Below are positions 1 to 7,530 of a DNA stretch of 64,000 bases, one piece after another (position 1 is the stretch's first letter; each line of letters begins with the position of its first letter). Made by a program: the position numbers and the translations under genes. The notes beneath the pieces were generated by a model that saw only the letters and a program-made list of their open reading frames with translations, was not told the DNA's origin and did not search any database. The stretch spans positions 8,308-72,307 of the forward strand of contig NZ_LGDE01000215.1 of the NCBI RefSeq assembly GCF_001279725.1, given 5' to 3'. This DNA comes from Streptomyces sp. WM4235. GTDB taxonomy: Bacteria > Actinomycetota > Actinomycetes > Streptomycetales > Streptomycetaceae.

Positions 1-380
1 CCGAGGGTGCCCGCGTTGCGGATCTGCGGCGGTCCGGCAGCGCGGGCGGCGGCGGCCAGCGCGGGAATCAGCGCGGCGAAGTCGGGCCTGCCCATCCGGG
101 CGTGGGTGAGGCCGGCGCCGAGGAGGGCGTGGCCGTCCTGGTACTGCCAGCCGCGGATCTCGTTGATCCGGCCGAGGCCGACCAGCGCGGCGGGCCGCAG
201 CAGTCCGGCGTTGACGGCCGCCATCAGGTCGGTGCCGCCGGCGACGGGCACGGCCGCGGGCATGGCGGTGAGCGCCGCCACGGCCTCGTCGAGCGAGGTC
301 GGCAGCGTCACGGACTGCGCCGCCCGAGGACCCTGAGGCCCCTGAGATGAATGCGGTGAGTGCGGTGCGTGCGTGGTCAA
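1..380 (-). CDS. FAD-binding subunit of a xanthine dehydrogenase-family enzyme (N-terminal part)
   Basis: The minus strand encodes the first ~126 residues of a molybdopterin-dehydrogenase FAD subunit (CoxM/XdhB type); the rest lies beyond the left edge. The FAD-binding signature PVAGGTDLMAAV and the family motif PPQIRNAGTLG (expected to continue as GGN) are both readable. Such subunits carry electrons from the 2Fe-2S centres to FAD in purine or CO-type hydroxylases. I place the start at a TTG at 380, which gives an MTTHAPH beginning and has a GGAAGGGG ribosome site about 9 bases upstream. A GTG at 311 is the first alternative and would remove 23 poorly conserved residues. The family call is firm; the substrate is unknown. 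Confidence 0.85.
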   Translation of the reverse strand, partial: MTTHAPHSPHSSQGPQGPRAAQSVTLPTSLDEAVAALTAMPAAVPVAGGTDLMAAVNAGLLRPAALVGLGRINEIRGWQYQDGHALLGAGLTHARMGRPDFAALIPALAAAARAAGPPQIRNAGTL

Positions 381-615
381 CCCGGCTGCCCCTTCCCGAT
401 GTCCCGGTCCCGGCGCTCACGCCTGTCCGCCGTACGGTACGTCCTCACCGCCGGGACGTGGCAACTCTGGCACATGTTCCGCACCGGCCGGCGCGAGGGT
501 CGGCCGGACGCGCGATGTCGGGGTCCGGCCCGCCGACACCGCGCACTTGCGTCCGTATCGACCTAAATCGGGAAAGAGTTCCAAAGGACTTCAAACGCTG
601 CGTCGGTTGCCTGAG

Positions 616-2262
616 TCACACGATCGGGGGCTCGCCGTCGATCGGGCGCCCGAGCACCCCGGGGCGTCGCTGCCGGGGCAACGGGCCGCCGGGCGGACGG
701 TAGTCGACCCCGAGGGCGTCCAGCCGCGCGTAGTGCGTCGCCATGCGTGCCTCGAACCCCGCCCAGTCCCGTTCCGCGGGCTCCGGCAGGCGTGACCAGA
801 CCACCTCGGCGAACGCGGCCAGGCGCGGGAACACCTGGTAGTCGACCCGGCTCTGGTCCTCCGTCACCTCGGTCCACATGTTGGCCTGCGCGCCCAGCAC
901 GTGGGCGGCCGCCTCCGGCGACAACTTCGGCGGTACCGGCTCGAACCGGTACACGTCCGCGAGCGAGCGGACGTATCCGATCGGCATCGGCTCGTCCTCG
1001 CCCGGCGCCTGACGGTGGTCCAGGTACACCTGCTGCTCGGGGCACATCACCACGTCGTGGCCCGCCTCGGCGGCGGCGACGCCGCCCGCGTAGCCGCGCC
1101 AGGAGGACACCGCCGCGCCCGGCGCCAGTCCGCCCTCCAGGATCTCGTCCCAGCCGATCAGCCGGCGGCCGCGCTCGGCGAGCCAGCCGTCGAAGTGCCG
1201 GATGAACCAGGCCTGGAGCCCGTCCTCCCCGTCCACTCCCAGTTCCCGGATCCTGGCCTGCGCGGCCCGGGAGGCGCGCCACTGCGTCTTGGGGCACTCG
1301 TCGCCGCCCACGTGCACGAAGGGCGAGACCTCGGCCGGGAACAGTTCCAGCAGTTCCTCGAAGACGCCCTCGTAGAACCGCAGTACGGCCTCCGTGGGGG
1401 CCAGCACGTTCTCGCAGATCCCCCAGTCGTCCCAGACCCCGAGCGCGGCGGTGTCCACGACGTCGGTGTTCCCCAGTTCGGGGTAGGCGGCGATGGCGGC
1501 CTGCGAATGGCCGGGCACGTCGATCTCGGGCACGACCCGCACGTGCCGCTCGGCGGCGTACGCGACGATCTCGCGGATGTCGTCCTGGGTGTAGAAGCCG
1601 CCGTGCGGGGTCTCGTTCCACAGCGGTGACGCCCGGTGCCCCCAGCGGCTGCGCGGCCGCCAGGCGCCGACCTCGGTGAGCCGGGGGTACCGCTTGATCT
1701 CGACGCGCCAACCCTGGTCGTCCGTCAGGTGCAGGTGCAGCACGTTCAGCTTGTGGGCGGCGAGCAGGTCGATGTAGCGCAGCACCCCGTCCTTGGGCAT
1801 GAAGTGCCGGGCGACGTCGAGCATCAGGCCGCGCCAGCCGAAGCGGGGGCCGTCGGCGAGGTCGCCGACCGGCAGCCGCCAGACGCGGCCGGGCGCGGCG
1901 GGCGCGCGTCGGTACGCGTCGGGGCCGAGCAACTGGCGCAGCGTCTGCACCGCCCAGTGGAGGCCCGCCGGGTCGCCGCCTTCGAGGAGGACCAGGTCGC
2001 GGGTGACGTGCACCTCGTACGACTCGGCGCCGGCGCGGGCGATGTCGGGGCGCAGCGCGAGCCGGATCACCGTGCGACCGGCGTGCGCCGCGCCCGCGAC
2101 CGGCGCGGGGAGCTCCCAGCCGGTGGCCGCGCCGAGTTCGGCGCGCAGTCGGCGGGCGGCGCCCTCCGTGCCGGGGGGCGCCACGAGCACCGGGTCGGTC
2201 AGCTCGCACGCGTCGGCGGTCGGGAAGCGCGCGTACCGCGGCTCCGGGATCAGGTCGGGCAT
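616..2262 (-). CDS. beta-N-acetylhexosaminidase, glycoside hydrolase family 20
   Basis: A 548-residue GH20 enzyme that removes terminal GlcNAc/GalNAc from chitobiose-type substrates. A non-catalytic N-terminal alpha/beta domain (about 20-130) precedes the (beta/alpha)8 barrel (about 140-500). The barrel contains HLHLTDDQGWR near 177 and the catalytic Asp-Glu pair D321-E322 in HVGGDECPKTQW. There is no signal peptide, so it is probably cytoplasmic and acts on imported chito-oligosaccharides. The ATG at 2262 was chosen because GGAGG lies 7 bases upstream; an in-frame extension to 2313 is less likely. An inverted repeat at 2285-2303 between the start and the upstream gene may be an operator. Confidence 0.93.
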   Translation of the reverse strand: MPDLIPEPRYARFPTADACELTDPVLVAPPGTEGAARRLRAELGAATGWELPAPVAGAAHAGRTVIRLALRPDIARAGAESYEVHVTRDLVLLEGGDPAGLHWAVQTLRQLLGPDAYRRAPAAPGRVWRLPVGDLADGPRFGWRGLMLDVARHFMPKDGVLRYIDLLAAHKLNVLHLHLTDDQGWRVEIKRYPRLTEVGAWRPRSRWGHRASPLWNETPHGGFYTQDDIREIVAYAAERHVRVVPEIDVPGHSQAAIAAYPELGNTDVVDTAALGVWDDWGICENVLAPTEAVLRFYEGVFEELLELFPAEVSPFVHVGGDECPKTQWRASRAAQARIRELGVDGEDGLQAWFIRHFDGWLAERGRRLIGWDEILEGGLAPGAAVSSWRGYAGGVAAAEAGHDVVMCPEQQVYLDHRQAPGEDEPMPIGYVRSLADVYRFEPVPPKLSPEAAAHVLGAQANMWTEVTEDQSRVDYQVFPRLAAFAEVVWSRLPEPAERDWAGFEARMATHYARLDALGVDYRPPGGPLPRQRRPGVLGRPIDGEPPIV

Positions 2263-2284
2263 GGGCGGGCCTCCACGGAGATGC

Positions 2285-2303
2285 CGTTGCGTCATGCGCA
2301 ACG
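2285..2303. promoter_or_regulatory. Inverted repeat upstream of the hexosaminidase gene, operator-like
   Basis: CGTTGCG-TCATG-CGCAACG is a perfect 7-bp inverted repeat with a 5-bp spacer, 23 bases upstream of the GH20 start codon. It is followed at 2300-2309 by the palindrome AACGCGCGTT. Its position suggests a repressor operator controlling the hexosaminidase. It does not match the DasR site consensus as I remember it, so the regulator is unknown. Confidence 0.4.
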
Positions 2304-2359
2304 CGCGTTCCACATGTTGCTTACCCGGCCGACCCTAGCTTTCCTCCCGGGCGCGCAAA

Positions 2360-2394
2360 AGGTCCCCGGCGCACGGTGGCGCGACCGGGGACCT
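2360..2394 (-). terminator. Intrinsic terminator after the DUF3039 gene
   Basis: On the minus strand AGGTCCCCGG pairs with CCGGGGACCT around a GC-rich loop and is followed by TTTTGCG. It lies 34 bases past the DUF3039 stop codon and upstream of the hexosaminidase promoter. Confidence 0.7.
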
Positions 2395-2427
2395 CGGTCC
2401 TGCGTGGTGCGGGACGAACGGCCCGGA

Positions 2428-2712
2428 CTACTTGTCCTTGCCGCCCTTGTCCTTGTCGCCGCCGGCGCCCATGGATTCGTAGATCTCCTTGCACATGGGG
2501 CAGACGGGGTACTTCTTCGGGTCCCGTCCCGGGACCCAGACCTTGCCGCAGAGGGCGACGACGGGCGTACCGCCGAGCGCGCTCTCCATGATCTTGTCCT
2601 TCTGGACGTAGTGGGCGAAGCGCTCGTGGTCGCCGTCGCCGTGGGACACCTGCGGCGTCGGCTCTACGAGGGTCCCCGTACCAGTCCCGCGCTCGGGCTC
2701 AAGAGTGCTCAT
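2428..2712 (-). CDS. DUF3039 domain protein
   Basis: A 94-residue acidic-to-basic protein of the actinobacterial DUF3039 family, function unknown. The core HERFAHYVQKDKIMESALGG leads into a metal-site-like pair: one cysteine in ALCGKVW and a CPMC motif near the C terminus. The tail is Gly/Lys/Asp-rich (DKDKGGKDK). A small zinc-ribbon-like fold is a reasonable inference. It starts at ATG 2712, 29 bases after the stop of the yqgE-like gene on the same strand, so the two are probably co-transcribed. It ends at an intrinsic terminator. Confidence 0.85.
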   Translation of the reverse strand: MSTLEPERGTGTGTLVEPTPQVSHGDGDHERFAHYVQKDKIMESALGGTPVVALCGKVWVPGRDPKKYPVCPMCKEIYESMGAGGDKDKGGKDK

Positions 2713-2741
2713 GAAAGCCAGGGTACCGACCCCCGCGCGGC

Positions 2742-3302
2742 TCAGTTGAGCGACGGGTCGTCCGGATAGGTGGCGATCATCGCCAGCTCGCTGCGCTGAC
2801 GGCGGAGCACCGCCCTCCACAGCCGTTCGGGGTCCGGGAAGGAGATGTCGCCCGGCTCGGAGTCCACCACGTACCAGGCCCCGCCGCCCAGCTCGTCCTC
2901 CAGTTGGCCGGGGCCCCATCCGGAGTAACCGGCGAAGATGCGCAGGCCACCGAGGGCGGCGGCCAGCAGCTCGGGCGGCGCCTCCAGGTCGACCAGCCCG
3001 ATCGCCCCGTGCACCCGACGCCACCCCAGCGGCCCCTCCTCGCCGGGGATCACCGCGATGCCGAGGGCCGAGTCCAGGCCCACCGGGCCGCCCTGGAACA
3101 CCACCCCGGGGTCGCCGGCCAGCGGCGCCCAGGGCAGCAGGATGTCGACGACGCCCACCGGCGTCGGCCGGTTGAGGACGACGCCGAGCGAACCCTGCTC
3201 GTCGTGGTCGAGCAGCAGCACCACCGCGCGGTCGAAATTCGGGTCCGCGAGGGCGGGGGTGGCCACGAGCAACCGCCCTGTGAGGGAGGACACCTCGGTC
3301 AT
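2742..3302 (-). CDS. YqgE/AlgH family protein (UPF0301)
   Basis: A 186-residue member of UPF0301 (YqgE/AlgH). Family hallmarks are visible: TGRLLVATPALADPNFDRAV at the N terminus, LLLDHDEQGSLGVVLNRPT, the VFQGGPV segment and FAGYSGWGPGQLEDEL. The biochemical role is not established; in pseudomonads AlgH has been linked to transcriptional regulation. The ATG at 3302 is taken as the start because it begins the conserved block, although an in-frame start at 3320 exists. It is divergent from murA across 263 bases, and likely in one operon with the DUF3039 gene. The family call is firm. Confidence 0.92.
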   Translation of the reverse strand: MTEVSSLTGRLLVATPALADPNFDRAVVLLLDHDEQGSLGVVLNRPTPVGVVDILLPWAPLAGDPGVVFQGGPVGLDSALGIAVIPGEEGPLGWRRVHGAIGLVDLEAPPELLAAALGGLRIFAGYSGWGPGQLEDELGGGAWYVVDSEPGDISFPDPERLWRAVLRRQRSELAMIATYPDDPSLN

Positions 3303-3565
3303 GCCGACATGATCTCGCACATTCGCCCTTCGGGGGGAGCCGGCGGACTCATCGGATCACGCGCAGCTCAGGGCGCACGGCGGCGGAAAGGGGCGCGCTT
3401 CCCGAAAGGACCCGGAACGCGACACTCCGCAACGATGCGGCAACAGAGTGTGTTGTGCCGAATTCATGACAGTCCTACGGCCGCGTCAGCCATACAAACA
3501 AGGGGGTGGCGACCCTTACCCTTTTCACTGGCCCCCCGCCCACCCCACTCCGGAACGCGAGATCC

Positions 3566-4906
3566 ATGACCGGCACTGACGATGTCCTGCTTGTCCACGG
3601 CGGTACCCCGCTCGAGGGCGAGATCCGTGTCCGCGGCGCGAAGAACCTCGTGCCGAAGGCAATGGTGGCCGCTCTGCTCGGCAGCACCCCCAGCCGGCTG
3701 CGCAACGTTCCCGACATCCGTGACGTCCGGGTCGTGCGCGGTCTGCTCCAGCTCCACGGGGTGACCGTCCGCCCCGGCGAGGAGCCGGGCGAACTGGTCC
3801 TCGACCCCACGTACGTCGAGAGCGCGAACGTCGCCGACATCGACGCCCACGCGGGGTCCTCCCGGATCCCGATCCTGTTCTGCGGTCCGCTGCTGCACCG
3901 TCTCGGCCACGCCTTCATCCCCGGCCTCGGCGGCTGCGACATCGGCGGCCGGCCGATCGACTTCCACTTCGACGTGCTCCGCCAGTTCGGCGCGACGATC
4001 GAGAAGCGCGAGGGCGGCCAGTACCTGGAGGCCCCGCAGCGTCTGCGCGGCTGCAAGATCCGGCTGCCGTACCCGTCCGTCGGTTCGACCGAACAGGTCC
4101 TGCTGACGGCCGTCCTCGCCGAGGGCGTCACCGAACTCAGCAACGCGGCCGTCGAGCCCGAGATCGAAGACCTCATCTGCGTCCTGCAGAAGATGGGCGC
4201 GATCATCTCCGTCGACACCGACCGGACCATCCGGATCACCGGTGTGGACGAGCTCACCGGCTACAACCACAAGGCGCTCCCGGACCGCCTGGAGGCCGCC
4301 TCGTGGGCTTCCGCGGCCCTGGCGACCCGCGGCAACATCTACGTCCGCGGAGCGCAGCAGCGCTCGATGATGACCTTCCTGAACACCTTCCGGCGGGTCG
4401 GCGGTGCCTTCGAGATCGACGACGAGGGCATCCGCTTCTGGCACCCGGGCGGCCCGCTGAAGGCCATCGCGCTGGAGACGGACGTCCACCCGGGCTTCCA
4501 GACCGACTGGCAGCAGCCGCTGGTCGTGGCCCTGACGCAGGCCTCGGGCCTGTCGATCGTCCACGAGACGGTCTACGAGTCCCGGCTCGGATTCACCTCG
4601 GCGCTGAACCAGATGGGTGCTCACATCCAGCTGTACCGCGAGTGCCTGGGCGGTTCGGCGTGCCGTTTCGGTCAGCGCAACTTCCTGCACTCGGCGGTCG
4701 TCTCCGGCCCCACGAAGCTGCAGGGCGCCGATCTGGTCATCCCCGACCTGCGCGGCGGGTTCTCGTACCTGATCGCGGCGCTGGCCGCCGAGGGCACCTC
4801 GCGCGTCCACGGCATCGACCTGATCAACCGCGGCTACGAGAACTTCATGGAGAAGCTCATGGAGCTGGGCGCCAAGGTCGAGCTCCCCAACGGCGACCTC
4901 GTCTGA
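3566..4906 (+). CDS. murA: UDP-N-acetylglucosamine 1-carboxyvinyltransferase MurA
   Basis: A 446-residue MurA, the first committed enzyme of peptidoglycan synthesis, which transfers enolpyruvate from PEP to UDP-GlcNAc in the cytosol. It begins with the first half of the inverse alpha/beta barrel (RVRGAKNLVPKAMVAALL). The catalytic loop GLGGCDIGGRPIDFH carries Cys124, the residue attacked by fosfomycin in the family, so fosfomycin sensitivity is expected. The ATG at 3566 starts the conserved MTGTDDVLLVHGG block; the ribosome site is weak, and a GTG at 3506 would add a non-conserved 20 residues. Placement next to hup matches the main MurA locus of Streptomyces. It ends just before a strong bidirectional terminator. 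Confidence 0.96.
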   Translation: MTGTDDVLLVHGGTPLEGEIRVRGAKNLVPKAMVAALLGSTPSRLRNVPDIRDVRVVRGLLQLHGVTVRPGEEPGELVLDPTYVESANVADIDAHAGSSRIPILFCGPLLHRLGHAFIPGLGGCDIGGRPIDFHFDVLRQFGATIEKREGGQYLEAPQRLRGCKIRLPYPSVGSTEQVLLTAVLAEGVTELSNAAVEPEIEDLICVLQKMGAIISVDTDRTIRITGVDELTGYNHKALPDRLEAASWASAALATRGNIYVRGAQQRSMMTFLNTFRRVGGAFEIDDEGIRFWHPGGPLKAIALETDVHPGFQTDWQQPLVVALTQASGLSIVHETVYESRLGFTSALNQMGAHIQLYRECLGGSACRFGQRNFLHSAVVSGPTKLQGADLVIPDLRGGFSYLIAALAAEGTSRVHGIDLINRGYENFMEKLMELGAKVELPNGDLV

Positions 4907-4944
4907 CGGAAGCGCCCCAGGGCCCCTCAGGGGGCCCTGGACAG

Positions 4945-4985
4945 GCCGAAGGGCGGCCACCCCGGTGGGGTGGCCGCCCTTCGGC
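4945..4985. terminator. Bidirectional terminator between murA and hup
   Basis: A perfect 19-bp stem (GCCGAAGGGCGGCCACCCC) with a 3-base loop sits between the convergent murA and hup genes. A smaller hairpin at about 4917-4940 (CCAGGGCCCC/GGGGGCCCTGG) precedes it. Confidence 0.85.
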
Positions 4986-5042
4986 TTTCGTGTGTACTGC
5001 TGCCGTCCCGAGGGCCGTGCGGCCCTCGGCACAAGGGCGGTA

Positions 5043-5324
5043 CTACTTACCCTTGGCGGCTTCCTTGAGCTTGGAGCCCGCGGAGACCTTCACGCTGTAG
5101 CCGGCCGGGATCTGGATGGGGTCGCCGGTCTGCGGGTTGCGCGCGGTGCGAGCGGCACGGTGGGTGCGCTCGAAGGTCAGGAAGCCGGGGATGGTGACCT
5201 TCTCGTCGCCCTTGGCGACGATCTCGCCGACGGTCTCGGCGAGCGCGGCCAGAACGGCGTCGGCGTCCTTGCGGGTCACCTCGGCGCGCTCGGACAGAGC
5301 GGCCACCAGCTCACTGCGGTTCAT
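5043..5324 (-). CDS. hup: DNA-binding protein HU
   Basis: A 93-residue HU-family nucleoid protein that bends DNA as a homodimer. MNRSELVAALSERAEVTRKD is the canonical dimerisation region. KVTIPGFLTFERTHRAART leads into the DNA-contacting beta arms, with the ARNPQTGDPIQIPA signature. It lacks the long Lys/Pro/Ala-rich C-terminal tail of the second Streptomyces HU (HupS), so this is the short housekeeping type. The start is ATG 5324 with GGGAGT upstream. It is monocistronic and convergent with murA. Confidence 0.97.
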   Translation of the reverse strand: MNRSELVAALSERAEVTRKDADAVLAALAETVGEIVAKGDEKVTIPGFLTFERTHRAARTARNPQTGDPIQIPAGYSVKVSAGSKLKEAAKGK

Positions 5325-5664
5325 GTTGTACTCCCGTGTTCAACGTGCCTTAGAGGCGTGAGATCGAAGCCGATGCTGCCAGGGCCCTAGGACAGTCCCC
5401 GGACCCGGGTCTGAACGTCAGACCCTCTCGCCCGGTTACGCATCCTGCCCCCACCAGCGGCGGGAAAGCCAATCCGGCACCCGCCAGGGTCACACGAAAA
5501 GCGCCACTGTCACGCCGCGGTGACGCTCCGTCCGCATCCGATGGTTCCGGTGGATGCGGACCGCGGGCCACGCCGGCATCCCCGCAACCCTAGAGGTGGC
5601 CGGGCGGGCCCGCATCTCGCGACGCGCCGGTATCAGGGGGCCGTGAGGGCCGTCACAGCGAGGT
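5325..5664. other. 340-base intergenic region upstream of hup
   Basis: The region between the hup start and the malic-enzyme stop. It must hold the hup promoter, probably in 5330-5420. I see no further gene, no strong hairpin and no known regulatory motif. The short open frames in it have GC-rich shadow composition. Confidence 0.5.
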
Positions 5665-7068
5665 TCACGCCCCGGAGGCGGCTTTGCGGACGGCTCCGGC
5701 GACCGCGCCCGCGACCTTGTCGTTGAAGACGGACGGGATGATGTAGTTCGCGTTCAACTCGTCCTCGCCGACCACGTCCGCGAGCGCGCTCGCGGCGGCC
5801 AGCATCATGTCCGTGTTCACGGTGCGGGACTGGGCGTCCAGCAGGCCGCGGAAGACGCCCGGGAAGACCAGGACGTTGTTGATCTGGTTGGGGAAGTCGG
5901 ACCGTCCGGTGGCCACGACGGCGGCCGTCTGACGGGCCACCGCGGGGTCGACCTCGGGGTCCGGGTTCGCGAGCGCGAACACGATGGCGCCTTCCGCCAT
6001 GGCCGCCACGTCGTCGCCGTTCAGGACGTTCGGGGCGGAGACGCCGATGAAGACGTCGGCTCCGACCACGGCCTCCTTGAGGGTGCCCGTGTAGCCCTCG
6101 GGGTTGGTGTTGTCCGCGATCCAGCGCAGCGGGGAGTCGGCCGCCGCGTCGACGAGGTCGGGGCGACCCGCGTGCACGACGCCGTGGATGTCGGCGCTGA
6201 CGGCGTTCTTCACACCCGCCGCGAGGAGCAGCTTGAGGATGGCCGTACCGGCCGCGCCGGCGCCCGACATGACGACCTTGACGTCGCCAACTGCCTTGCC
6301 CACCACGCGCAGTGCGTTGGTGAGGGCGGCCAGGACGACGATGGCGGTGCCGTGCTGGTCGTCGTGGAAGACGGGGATGTCGAGGGCCTCGCGCAGGCGG
6401 GCCTCGATCTCGAAGCAGCGCGGCGCGGAGATGTCCTCCAGGTTGATGCCCGCGAAGCCGGGGGCGATGGCCTTGACGATCTCGACGATCGCGTCGGTGT
6501 CCTGGGTGTCGAGGCAGATCGGCCACGCGTCGATGCCGGCGAACCGCTTGAAGAGGGCCGCCTTGCCCTCCATGACGGGCAGCGCGGCCATGGGGCCGAT
6601 GTTGCCCAGGCCCAGTACGGCGGAGCCGTCCGTCACGACTGCGACGGAGTTGCGCTTGATGGTGAGGCGCCGCGCGTCCTCGGGGTTCTCGGCAATCGCC
6701 ATGCACACGCGGGCCACGCCCGGGGTGTAGATCATCGAGAGGTCGTCGCGGTTGCGGATGGGGTGCTTGGACGCCATCTCGATCTTGCCGCCGAGGTGCA
6801 TCAGGAAGGTTCGGTCGGAGACCTTGCCCAGGCTGACGCCCTCGATTCCGCGCAGCTTCTCGACGATCTCGTCGGCGTGCGCGGTGGAGGTCGCGGCGAT
6901 GGTGACGTCGATACGGAGCTTCTCGTGACCCGATGCGGTCACGTCGAGGCCGGTGACGGATCCTCCGGAAGACTCCACGGCGGTGGTCAGCTGGGAGACC
7001 GCGGTACCGCTCGCGGGCACTTCCAGGCGGACCGTCATCGAGTACGAGACGCTGGGCGCCGTTGCCAT
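5665..7068 (-). CDS. NAD(P)-dependent malic enzyme with N-terminal ACT-like domain
   Basis: A 467-residue malate oxidoreductase that decarboxylates malate to pyruvate. Residues 8-80 (SYSMTVRLEVP to the GIEGVSLGKV segment) form an ACT-like regulatory domain. The malic domain follows, with the catalytic tyrosine in SMIYTPGVAR (Y114), VTDGSAVLGLGNIGP, the metal-binding DDQHGTA, and the nucleotide-binding VVMSGAGAAGTAI. The start is ATG 7068, with AGAGGA about 9 bases upstream; a longer in-frame extension to 7158 looks non-coding. It follows hup with a large gap and is transcribed alone. Cofactor preference cannot be read with certainty. Confidence 0.93.
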   Translation of the reverse strand: MATAPSVSYSMTVRLEVPASGTAVSQLTTAVESSGGSVTGLDVTASGHEKLRIDVTIAATSTAHADEIVEKLRGIEGVSLGKVSDRTFLMHLGGKIEMASKHPIRNRDDLSMIYTPGVARVCMAIAENPEDARRLTIKRNSVAVVTDGSAVLGLGNIGPMAALPVMEGKAALFKRFAGIDAWPICLDTQDTDAIVEIVKAIAPGFAGINLEDISAPRCFEIEARLREALDIPVFHDDQHGTAIVVLAALTNALRVVGKAVGDVKVVMSGAGAAGTAILKLLLAAGVKNAVSADIHGVVHAGRPDLVDAAADSPLRWIADNTNPEGYTGTLKEAVVGADVFIGVSAPNVLNGDDVAAMAEGAIVFALANPDPEVDPAVARQTAAVVATGRSDFPNQINNVLVFPGVFRGLLDAQSRTVNTDMMLAAASALADVVGEDELNANYIIPSVFNDKVAGAVAGAVRKAASGA

Positions 7069-7530
7069 GGCCGTGTTCCTCTTCTGTCCCTGGTTTTTCT
7101 GTACACAGGGCCCCGGCGCACGGCGGGTGCGGCGGGACCTCTTGTCCGATCGTCCCACCTACCAGCCGGTAAAAGGTAACCAGCTACAAATTTCGGAAAG
7201 ACACTTCCACCATACGAGATATGAAGGACTCCTGGAAGGGTTTCCGGCCACGCAAAACAGGTCTGCCCCGGCACCGAAGTGCCGGGGCAGACCTGTTCTT
7301 CACGTAGATGACACCGACCCGCCATGCTCGCCTCGCGGCAAGTGGTCGCTCTGAGCGACGAAGGTTGGGCCCGGGGGCTTGGATCGAGTCGGTGCCGTAC
7401 CCAGGCTAACAAAGGATCGCCGGAAGCGACCCCCCTCCAGGCACTTGACTCTTGGACCACACCCCTGGTCGCGGGCCAATCGGCCCATCGCCCCGGCGGG
7501 CAGGCCCACCGGGGCCCGGTCGGACGGGGT
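7069..7530. other. 462-base intergenic region with a strong hairpin and an AT-rich patch
   Basis: The space between the malic-enzyme start and the helicase stop. It contains an almost certain minus-strand terminator at 7256-7297 and an unusually AT-rich stretch at about 7170-7225. The AT-rich stretch probably carries the malic-enzyme promoter. About 230 bases separate the helicase stop from the terminator, enough for a long 3' UTR or a small RNA. No convincing protein gene is visible. Confidence 0.5.
7256..7297 (-). terminator. Strong intrinsic terminator
   Basis: A perfect 19-bp stem (AACAGGTCTGCCCCGGCAC with its complement) and a 4-base loop. On the minus strand it is followed by TTGCG after the closing T residues. 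It would end transcription coming from the helicase gene, or from a small RNA encoded between 7300 and 7530. Confidence 0.85.

Noticed and set aside
2263..2340. DasR binding site before the hexosaminidase gene
   Set aside because: The inverted repeat present does not resemble the DasR consensus that I remember, so no DasR claim is made.
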